Assembly (NCBI RefSeq): GCF_003054705.1
Contig: NZ_QAYX01000020.1
Span: forward strand, 186,001-250,000
Origin: Opitutus sp. ER46
Lineage (GTDB): Bacteria; Verrucomicrobiota; Verrucomicrobiia; Opitutales; Opitutaceae
DNA length: 64,000 bases
Reading direction: 5' to 3'
Shown here one piece after another: positions 57,270 through 64,000 of this stretch; positions within the stretch are counted from its first letter, which is position 1, and each line of letters begins with the position of its first letter. The notes beneath the pieces were generated by a model. It searched no databases. It was not told the origin of the DNA and saw only the letters and a program-made list of their open reading frames with translations. A program made the position numbers and the translations under genes.

Positions 57270-58004
57270 GTGCACCTCCAGCTTCGCGGCGTCACCAAAC
57301 GATATGGCAGGGTCATGGCCCTCGCCGACTTCTCGCTCGAGCTCCCGCCCGGCCGCATCGTCGCCGTCATCGGCCTGAACGGCGCCGGCAAGACTACCCT
57401 GCTCCGCTGCCTTTCCGGCATCGTCGCGCCCACGCGCGGCGAGGTGCGGTTTGACGGGCAGCCGTTCCAGCGGCGGCAGCTGGACCAGCGTCAGCGCCTG
57501 ATGTTCCTGCCCGACTTCCCCGCGCTGTTTGCCGGCATGAACGCGCTCCAGCACATCGCCCTCGTGCTGCGCACCTATGAGCGCGACGACCCCGGCGTCG
57601 ACGACCGAATCCTCGCCGCGTTGCGTGACCTCGACCTGCTCCCGCTCGCCGAGGCGCCGCTCGAAACGCTCAGCCGCGGACAACTCTACAAGGTCGCCTT
57701 TTCCGCCCTGCTCGCCGTCGCACCCGAGCTCTGGCTCCTCGACGAACCGTTCGCCTCGGGACTCGATCCGCAGGGTCTCGCCATCGTGAAACAGCGCGCC
57801 CGCGAATCGGCCGCCGCCGGCGCGACCATCATCTACTCGACGCAGATCCTCGAGATCGCGGAACGCTTCTGCGACCTGCTGTGCGTCATCGATCATGGCC
57901 GGCTCCGCGAAAGCTTCACCCGCGAGCAACTGGCCGCGCTGCCCCCCACCGGGCCCGACAGTCTCGAAGCCCGGCTGCGGCAATTTCGGGAGCCCGCCGC
58001 ATGA
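57270..58004 (+). CDS. ABC transporter ATP-binding protein
   Basis: This 244-residue ATPase starts at a GTG. Walker A GLNGAGKT (35-42), signature LSRGQLYKV, Walker B LWLLDEPFASGLD, and H-loop-like TQILEIAERF (Gln in place of the usual His) are present. It fits the CcmA/NatA group of ABC-2 exporters. Its stop overlaps the start of the next gene (ATGA), so the two form one unit. The substrate is unknown. Confidence 0.88.
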   Translation: MHLQLRGVTKRYGRVMALADFSLELPPGRIVAVIGLNGAGKTTLLRCLSGIVAPTRGEVRFDGQPFQRRQLDQRQRLMFLPDFPALFAGMNALQHIALVLRTYERDDPGVDDRILAALRDLDLLPLAEAPLETLSRGQLYKVAFSALLAVAPELWLLDEPFASGLDPQGLAIVKQRARESAAAGATIIYSTQILEIAERFCDLLCVIDHGRLRESFTREQLAALPPTGPDSLEARLRQFREPAA

Positions 58005-59731
58005 TCACCGGCGATCGTCAAGTGGTCCGGCGGCTGCGCCGGCGGGTGCGCGCCGCCGTCAAGGCCGATCCCGCGCTGCGCCGGGAGCGCCGGCGCGTCG
58101 GGCGCCGCCGGCTCACGCGGCCGCTCTCGATCGCGTTGTTGCGCTGGCTCGTGCCGTTTGTCGTCGCAAGCGCGGCCGTCTCCAGTCCGCAGCCTGCCGC
58201 CGTCCTGCCGTACCTCGTGCTCTGGACGCTCGCGCTCACGCTGCTGCGCGCGGGCCAGTGCGCCGACCTGTTCCATTCCGGCGCGTCGCTCTGGATCTTC
58301 TCCTTCCTGCCGGCCCGCGATGAGGCCGTGTTCCGTCACCAGGTCACCCTGCTCGCGCGCACCGCCGTCTGGCTGGCGGTGGATTGGCTCGCACTCGGCG
58401 TGGTCCTCGCCGCCCGGACCGGCACGCCGGCGGGATGGGTGGCGGCACCCGTCTTCGCCCTGGCGCAATACCTCACCGCGCTCGCCGTCGCCTGGGGTCT
58501 GGCGCGCTGGCGGCCCCAGCTCCCCTTCGGCACGATCGGCGGGCTGTTCGCCGGCGGCACGTGGCTCCTCCTGCAGTTCGGCAATGCCTTCGGCGCGCGC
58601 TTCACCACGCCCCTGCTGGGGACGCTCTCGCTCGCCACGCCCGGCGGCTGGCTGGCCACGGCTCAGGCCGACGCCGTCGCCGGCGGCTGGTGGGGCTGGC
58701 TCCTGGTCCTCACGCTCGGCACCGCCAGCGCCGTGTGCCTCTGGCGCGCGCTCCACGCCGGCGAACGAGATTTCCGCGTCGGCGCCCTGCTGGACGAAAC
58801 CGAGTCGGCGAACGAGCCCAGTTTCGCCGCCGAGGAGGACGCCGCCATCCAGGCCGCCGATGCCGCCGGCAGAGCGCCGTTTTCTCCCGACCTGTTCGCC
58901 GCGCCGGGGAGCAGCGAGACGCCGCACGCTGGGGACGACGGGGCCTGGCGTGAGCGCATCGACGACGCCCTGACGACCGCGCCGGGGCTGGCGCTGTTTC
59001 GACGCGGCTGGCTCGAGGCCGGCGTCACCCGGCTGCTGTCGCCGCGGCAGCGGGTGCTCGTGGACTTTCTCCAGCCGCAAGGAGCCCGGTGGGGACGGAT
59101 CTGGCTGTTCGCCTTCGTTTTCGCGCTCGCCGCGCCCTTGCTGCGCGCCGCCGGCCAAACCGGCGAGTGGCTCGTCTGGTTCCCCGTGGTTGCCCTCATC
59201 GCCGCGTTGCTTCCACCCGCCATGGGCGGCTGGACCGGCCTGCAGGGTGTCATCTCGTCCAATGGCATCGTCGGCATCCACGCGTTCCTGCCCATCGGCT
59301 TCGGCGAACTCTCGGGGACACTTCTGCGGGTGAGCGCGCTGGGTACGATCGCCGCGCTTCCGATTCTCTGGATCGCCATCCAGTTCGGCTTCGCGCCGAC
59401 GCCACTCTCCGCGCTGCAGACGTTCGGGTTGGTGGTGCGCGCGGCGGTGGTCGCGTTCGCGCTCATGCCCGTTTGGACAATCCTCTCGATCTCCAAATCC
59501 ACCAACGACACCTCCGGGCGCTGGTTTTTCACGCTGGCCGTGCTCTTCGTCCTTTCGATCGCCGTCCTGGTCGCAATCACCGTCGGCGTGGCGCTCTTCG
59601 TCGCCGAAGCGGTCTGGGCCGCGCTCGCGCTGTCCGCCATCCTTCTCGGCACGAGCGCCAGCCTGCTGGGACTCTACGGTTGGGCCTGGGGCCGCGGGAA
59701 GTTCGACCTGATCGCGCCGCCGCCACGGTGA
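58001..59731 (+). CDS. large ABC-2-like permease protein
   Basis: This is a 576-residue membrane protein that overlaps the ATPase gene by four bases. About 12 transmembrane helices form two groups (about 45-255 and 370-565), separated by a hydrophilic region of about 110 residues (about 260-370) with Glu/Asp/Ala-rich sequence. A strongly basic N-terminus (RRLRRRVRAAVKADPALRRERRRVGRRR-type) precedes the first helix. Size and split layout suggest two fused permease halves. I do not recognise a named family. It is translationally coupled to the ATPase, so it is its partner. Confidence 0.78.
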   Translation: MITGDRQVVRRLRRRVRAAVKADPALRRERRRVGRRRLTRPLSIALLRWLVPFVVASAAVSSPQPAAVLPYLVLWTLALTLLRAGQCADLFHSGASLWIFSFLPARDEAVFRHQVTLLARTAVWLAVDWLALGVVLAARTGTPAGWVAAPVFALAQYLTALAVAWGLARWRPQLPFGTIGGLFAGGTWLLLQFGNAFGARFTTPLLGTLSLATPGGWLATAQADAVAGGWWGWLLVLTLGTASAVCLWRALHAGERDFRVGALLDETESANEPSFAAEEDAAIQAADAAGRAPFSPDLFAAPGSSETPHAGDDGAWRERIDDALTTAPGLALFRRGWLEAGVTRLLSPRQRVLVDFLQPQGARWGRIWLFAFVFALAAPLLRAAGQTGEWLVWFPVVALIAALLPPAMGGWTGLQGVISSNGIVGIHAFLPIGFGELSGTLLRVSALGTIAALPILWIAIQFGFAPTPLSALQTFGLVVRAAVVAFALMPVWTILSISKSTNDTSGRWFFTLAVLFVLSIAVLVAITVGVALFVAEAVWAALALSAILLGTSASLLGLYGWAWGRGKFDLIAPPPR

Positions 59732-59752
59732 GCCGCGCCCCTCTTCGTCATT

Positions 59753-59785
59753 CTGACGCCCTGACCGCCTGGGTCAGGGCGTCAG
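59753..59785. terminator. bidirectional terminator hairpin overlapping a stop codon
   Basis: A perfect 14-bp inverted repeat (CTGACGCCCTGACC at 59753-59766, complement at 59772-59785) with a 5-base loop lies between converging genes. Its right arm includes the last codons and TGA of the dioxygenase-like gene. There is no long T tract, so efficiency is uncertain. Confidence 0.7.
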
Positions 59786-60724
59786 CACGACGGGCGGCAG
59801 TGCCCGCTCGATTTCGGCCCGCGCGGCTTCGTACTGCGGCGGCAACTTGAGCGCCGTCCCCAGCGCCTCCGGCGCCTCGTCGATCGCGAACCCTGGCACG
59901 TCGGTCGCGATCTCAAACAGGATGCCGCCGGCTTCACGGTAGTACACCGACCGGAAATACGAACGGTCCATGACCGGCGACACCCGGAACCCGGCCTCGC
60001 GCAGACGCTCCTGCATGGCCTGCTCGGCGGCATCGTCGGCCACGCGAAAGGCAATGTGATGGATCGTCCCCGCGCCGCCCATCGCCCGCGCCTCGGCGGT
60101 CTGCCTGATCACATCGACGAACTGGCCGGAACGCGCCTCCGCCACCGCGAAGCGCGCCCGGTCTCCCTCCCGCCGCAGCAGCCGGTAGCCCATCAACGCC
60201 GTCAGCAATTGCTCCGTGGGCGCCGGGTCAGCGACGGTCAGCTCCACCGTGTGCATCCCGCGCACCGCGTGCTCGACCGGCACATTCGTTCCCGCCCAGC
60301 CCAGGCGGGCGTCGTCCGCCAAGGCCACCAACTCCACCGGAATGCCGTCGGGGTCCCGAAAGGCCAACACCTCCTCCCCGAACCGGATCGCTCGTTCCGC
60401 CGTGATGCCGGCGGCGGTGAGCCGCGCCCGCCAGAAATCAAGCGACGCCGGTGGCACCGACAGGCTGATGCGCGTGATCTGCCCGCCGCCGACGCGGCCA
60501 CGCCGCGCCTCCGGCCAGGAGAAGAACGTCAGGATCGAACCCGGCGATCCGGCCGCATCACCGTAATAGAGGTGGTAGGCCGACGGATCGTCGAAATTGA
60601 CCGTTCGCTTCACGAGCCGAAGTCCCAGCACGCCGACATAGAAATCGACGTTGGCCTGCGGATCGGTCGCGATCGCGGTGAGGTGGTGGAGACCGGAGAT
60701 GGAAGTGGGAGCCACAGTTTGCAT
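59774..60724 (-). CDS. VOC-family ring-cleaving dioxygenase-like protein (MhqO type)
   Basis: This is a 316-residue protein of two vicinal-oxygen-chelate halves. The start ISGLHHLTAIATDPQANVDF gives the first metal His, and GTIHHIAFRV begins the second half with another His. Glu in ILFEIATDVPGF near the C-terminus is the likely third ligand. The layout matches MhqO/MhqA-type and other ring-cleaving dioxygenases that are linked to hydroquinone or glyoxalase-like chemistry. Length and motifs are normal. The ATG at 60724 gives the family start; 31 further codons upstream are open but not family-like. It probably helps detoxify quinones. Confidence 0.88.
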   Translation of the reverse strand: MQTVAPTSISGLHHLTAIATDPQANVDFYVGVLGLRLVKRTVNFDDPSAYHLYYGDAAGSPGSILTFFSWPEARRGRVGGGQITRISLSVPPASLDFWRARLTAAGITAERAIRFGEEVLAFRDPDGIPVELVALADDARLGWAGTNVPVEHAVRGMHTVELTVADPAPTEQLLTALMGYRLLRREGDRARFAVAEARSGQFVDVIRQTAEARAMGGAGTIHHIAFRVADDAAEQAMQERLREAGFRVSPVMDRSYFRSVYYREAGGILFEIATDVPGFAIDEAPEALGTALKLPPQYEAARAEIERALPPVVLTP

Positions 60725-60813
60725 GCCCCACTCTACCCGCACGGCCACAGCCTGTGAACTGCCCCTTCCGCCACGCCGCCATGCGCTGCCCGCATAGCCG
60801 CACGGCGGGAGAC

Positions 60814-63228
60814 TCACTCCGCCCGCAGCACGGTGAGCGGATCCAGCCGCGTGGCCCGGCGCGCCGGCAGCAGCGACGCTGCCGCGCAGGCCGCCGCCAG
60901 GAGGGTCGATGCCCCGACGTAGGCCAGGGGATCAAGCGCTGTCACCCCGAACAGCATGTGCCGGAGGGCCATTCCCGCCGCCGCGGCCAGCGCGAGCCCG
61001 CCGACCAGCCCAGGCCACGTCAATCGCCACGCATCCTGCAACACCAGAATCCGAATGCCGCGCGCCGTCGCCCCCAGCATCAGCCTCAGACCGAATTCCG
61101 GTCGCCGGCCGGCGACCGCAAACGCGAGCACCGCGTACACTCCGGCCAGGCAAAGCATCACCGCGAGAGCGGCGAAGATCGCCACCAAGGTGAGCCCAAA
61201 ACGGGTTTGCCACGCGCCGGCCGCGTAGACGCTCGCCGCCGTGCGGTGAAGGTACGGCACCGCATGAAAATCGATTGCCGCCACCGTGCGATGGATCGTC
61301 TCCGGCGCGACCAGCCGCCCCTGCCGTCCCCGCACGAACACGGCGGCATCCGCCGGCGCCGCAAACGCGAGCGGCAGATAGAACGTGTCGATCACCCGGG
61401 GCTGCGCGCCATGGCTCAGCCAGTCGCTCACCACGCCCACGACCTCCCACCACGCGTTCCCGTACGGCTCCAGTTGCACCCGCTTCCCCAGCGGATCGGT
61501 CCCGGGCCAGTACTTCTCCGCCAGGCTGCGGCTTATCACGACCACGCGGCGCGTGTCGGTACGGTCGTCGGCTCCCAGCCACCGGCCCGCCAGTTGTTTC
61601 AGCCCGCTCGCCTGTAGCATCTCGGGCGAGACCGCCCGCGCCAGCGCCCGCTTCGTGGACTGCGCGACCACCGTCGTGTCCCCTTCCACCAGGAAACCCG
61701 CATAGGAGCCAGGCACCACGGGAAATGAGTAGTCGCTGACCGCCGCCGACGCGACCTCCGGCAGGGCCTGCAACGCCGTGACCACCCGCTCGTAGTAGCG
61801 CGTGCGCGCCTCCCGGCTCTCGTAGCCCGTCCCACGCAACCCGATCCGCAATGTCGCCAGCGACGCGGCATCGATGCCACGATCAACCTGCTGCAGCGCC
61901 TGAAAGCTCCGCACGAGCAAACCCGCGGTCACGAGCAGCGCCAGGGCCAGCGCCACCTGCACGCCCACCAGCACGCGCGTCGCCGCGCCGGCGCTGAGCG
62001 AGCCGATCTGCCGGCCGCCATCGCGGAGTGCCGCCTCGAGGTTGAGCCGCCGCACCTGCCAAAGCGGCACCAGACTGAAGGCGGCCGCCACGACGAGGGC
62101 GAGTCCGAGCGCCGACCACACGACCACGGCGCCCACGGAGGGTGGCGGCAGACGGCGGAGCGCACTCTCCACCGGCAGGAGCAGAGAGGTGAGCGGCGCC
62201 ACCCACGCCGCCAGCAACAGGCCCGCGACCGCGCCGGCAAGGGTCACCCAGAGTGACTCCAAAAAACACTGGCGAAACAGTTGCCACGGGCTGACCCCCA
62301 GCGCGAGGCGCACGGCAAACTCGCGCCGACGGCGAATGCCCTGCGTTACCAAGAGGCAGCCCACGTTGACGCATGCCACCACGAGCACCAGCGCCACCGC
62401 CGCCTGCAGGAGCAGGAGGTGCCAGCGAAACCCGCCCACCAGCACTTCTCGCAGGGAGAACGCGAAGAATCCGCGTTCACCGTTCGTAGCGGGAAAATCG
62501 CGCGCCAGCGTGCGCCCGAATGCGACCAGTTCAGCGTTGAGCGCGGAAAGCGATACGCCCGGGGCGAGTTCACCGAAGACGAAATGGCGGGGGACGTTCC
62601 GCTCGGCGCGATTGAAGTCCCGCGGCAGCAGCGCCAGCCACGCCTGTTGCCCATTGCCCACGATCGGTAGCGCCAGCTCGGATGGCGCGACGCCCACCAC
62701 CCGATAGAGCGTCTGGTCCAGGTCGACGTTGCGGCCGACGATCCCGGCGTCACCGCCAAACCGCCGCTGCCACAGCTCGTGGCTCAGCACCAGCGCGCGC
62801 TGGCCATCCTGTTCGGCGTTGCCCGGATGGATCACGTCGCCGCGCGCGGCCCGCACCCCGAGCAGCGGGAAGAAGTCAGGGGTGACGCGCTGGACAAAGA
62901 TCGATTCGAGCGCGTCCCCCGTCCGCAGCGTGACCGACTCGTTGCGCACGGTCGCAACGCGCGAGAGCGTGCGGGTGTGCTCCGTGAGATCGGCGGCATT
63001 GGCGAAGCTCACGCGCGACCCGACGAGCGGTCCGGTCTGGAGCGGATACTCGCCGATCACGACCAGGCGCGAGGCGTCGCCATACGGCAGCGGGCGCAGC
63101 AGATAGCTTTCGATGAGCCCGAGCACGAGGAACGTGGCCGCAAACGCGACCGCCAGGGTGGCAACAATGCCGAGCGTCGGCAGCGGACGCCGCACAAGGA
63201 CGAGGAGGCTGTGGCGTAGGTTCAGCAT
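60814..63228 (-). CDS. ADOP-type ABC permease (duplicated MacB-like)
   Basis: This is an 804-residue protein with two MacB-PCD/FtsX units: helices at about 20-40, 275-420 (three helices), 430-450, and three at the C-terminus (about 685-790). It ends in PARRATRLDPLTVLRAE, the FtsX-permease tail, and the middle has PLWQVRRLNLEAALRDG at the same point of the first unit. This is the layout of acidobacterial duplicated orphan permeases (ADOP). It has no ATPase next to it, as is common for the family. The role is probably export or envelope function, substrate unknown. Confidence 0.9.
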   Translation of the reverse strand: MLNLRHSLLVLVRRPLPTLGIVATLAVAFAATFLVLGLIESYLLRPLPYGDASRLVVIGEYPLQTGPLVGSRVSFANAADLTEHTRTLSRVATVRNESVTLRTGDALESIFVQRVTPDFFPLLGVRAARGDVIHPGNAEQDGQRALVLSHELWQRRFGGDAGIVGRNVDLDQTLYRVVGVAPSELALPIVGNGQQAWLALLPRDFNRAERNVPRHFVFGELAPGVSLSALNAELVAFGRTLARDFPATNGERGFFAFSLREVLVGGFRWHLLLLQAAVALVLVVACVNVGCLLVTQGIRRRREFAVRLALGVSPWQLFRQCFLESLWVTLAGAVAGLLLAAWVAPLTSLLLPVESALRRLPPPSVGAVVVWSALGLALVVAAAFSLVPLWQVRRLNLEAALRDGGRQIGSLSAGAATRVLVGVQVALALALLVTAGLLVRSFQALQQVDRGIDAASLATLRIGLRGTGYESREARTRYYERVVTALQALPEVASAAVSDYSFPVVPGSYAGFLVEGDTTVVAQSTKRALARAVSPEMLQASGLKQLAGRWLGADDRTDTRRVVVISRSLAEKYWPGTDPLGKRVQLEPYGNAWWEVVGVVSDWLSHGAQPRVIDTFYLPLAFAAPADAAVFVRGRQGRLVAPETIHRTVAAIDFHAVPYLHRTAASVYAAGAWQTRFGLTLVAIFAALAVMLCLAGVYAVLAFAVAGRRPEFGLRLMLGATARGIRILVLQDAWRLTWPGLVGGLALAAAAGMALRHMLFGVTALDPLAYVGASTLLAAACAAASLLPARRATRLDPLTVLRAE

Positions 63229-63428
63229 GAACGCGGGGGCTGCCCGCCCTTCGCAGACGTCGTGCCAGCGTCGGACACAAAACGTTAGTGCCCGTGGTCA
63301 AGAAGCTTACGTTCGATCCAGCCAGCCTCGGACGTTGCCACGGCCGCTGAATTCGGGACCATTCCTTCCCGGGAATGGGAAGATTCGACCGTCGTGACCG
63401 CACGTAGGTAGAGCCCCAATACGCCGCG

Positions 63429-64000
63429 TCATCGCTTCTCCAAATCGAGCAGCCAGTCGCCCTTCAGGTCGCGGTACGCCGACAGCCCGCGGTCACCGAG
63501 CTTTGCGCCGAGCCGCGTCGCGGCCTCCTTGGCCAGGCCTGACAATTGTTGCGCGCGCTCGGACGCCGTCAGCTGGGGATTCGCGCGGATGGACTGCGCA
63601 CGCTGCGTGATGTCGTCCCGGATCGAGTTAATGTGGCCGATCGTCGAGAGCGGCAGTTCAAGCCGGCCCATCAGCCGGCTGAGTTTGTCGCCTGCACTCT
63701 GCTGGGCCTGGACATAGTCCGCGTAGCGCTCCGATCCCAGCGCCGCTTCCACTTGGGACGTCAACTGCGTCTCCGCGGCCCGGCGCGCCAACCACGGCGC
63801 CATCCCGCCAGCCGAGAGTTGCCGCTCGATGGGCTCATAAAGATCGAACAGTGCCTGATACTCTGCCTCCGTCGGCTGAAAGAGCGCGAGCCGGGTGCGC
63901 AGCGCCACCGCCGTCGGGCTACTCCGGAGCGCGTACTCGCGGTACTCCTCGGGCGACAGCGCCGCCCGAAGCGCCGCGTCCTGCTCGGCCTTGATCTGCG
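63429..64000 (-). CDS. secreted or envelope protein, N-terminus outside window
   Basis: The reading frame enters from beyond the right edge and ends at 63429, giving about 190 residues. It contains LSPEEYREYALRSSPTAVAL followed by FQPTEAEYQALFDLYEP-like sequence, then a helical region rich in Gln and Arg. The LSPxEYxEYxLR...TEAEYQxLF pattern is one I know from repeated uncharacterised exported proteins of Verrucomicrobia. A GTG at 63908 could be a start, but the protein-like sequence before it shows the gene continues upstream. Confidence 0.7.
   Translation of the reverse strand, partial: QIKAEQDAALRAALSPEEYREYALRSSPTAVALRTRLALFQPTEAEYQALFDLYEPIERQLSAGGMAPWLARRAAETQLTSQVEAALGSERYADYVQAQQSAGDKLSRLMGRLELPLSTIGHINSIRDDITQRAQSIRANPQLTASERAQQLSGLAKEAATRLGAKLGDRGLSAYRDLKGDWLLDLEKR

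Overview
This window is GC-rich, gene-dense bacterial chromosome. Several things point to a Gram-negative didermic host: TonB proteins, a TonB-dependent receptor, an outer-membrane efflux lipoprotein and a small beta-barrel protein. The codon use, the acidobacterial-type (ADOP) permease, the DUF6268 barrel, a terminal gene of a secreted family I associate with Verrucomicrobia, and the pectin enzyme together suggest Verrucomicrobiota, most likely Opitutaceae. This is inference: no rRNA or other phylogenetic marker lies in the window. I saw no tRNA, rRNA, CRISPR array, prophage or intact insertion sequence.

Layout. 0.2-10.8 kb: an AsmA-like envelope protein, then a NodT/MacA/MacB-type tripartite efflux operon followed by its probable OmpR-type two-component system. 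11-14.4 kb: a two-subunit molybdenum hydroxylase (large and 2Fe-2S subunits) divergent from a small degenerate CobW-like protein. 14.4-27 kb: a signalling block with four copies of a 19-bp palindrome, a GAF histidine kinase with a single-domain regulator, a CHASE/PAS hybrid kinase, and three chemoreceptors, two of which are nearly identical in their signalling halves. 27-36.6 kb: a beta-barrel protein, then an AraC regulator, TonB, TonB-dependent receptor, OB-fold-like secreted Cys protein, PepSY-type membrane protein, ABC ATPase, membrane subunit and DUF4857-like protein. The last five genes overlap or nearly abut. This looks like an uncharacterised uptake or envelope module and is my main candidate for a new system. 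36.6-46.3 kb: a small NAD(P)-binding protein, a DUF2062 protein, a PAS kinase with a REC/HD-GYP-like regulator, a voltage-sensor-CorA fusion and a DUF4118/PAS hybrid kinase. 46.3-53.1 kb: an oligogalacturonide lyase, an unknown exported protein, a second TonB and another PAS hybrid kinase. 53.5-64 kb: a TMTC-like membrane/TPR protein with a secreted partner, a nucleotidyltransferase, an ABC ATPase/permease pair, a ring-cleaving dioxygenase-like protein, an ADOP-type permease and a secreted protein running off the right edge.

Between genes there is an unusual family of hexanucleotide repeats with one variable base (TCTTNC, NTTCTC, TCACTY). They are often arranged as long pyrimidine/purine inverted repeats and sometimes end within a few bases of a start codon. 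A nine-fold tandem GGGATTGA array sits inside one of these structures. Almost all the long alternative-frame ORFs are high-GC shadows and were not annotated.
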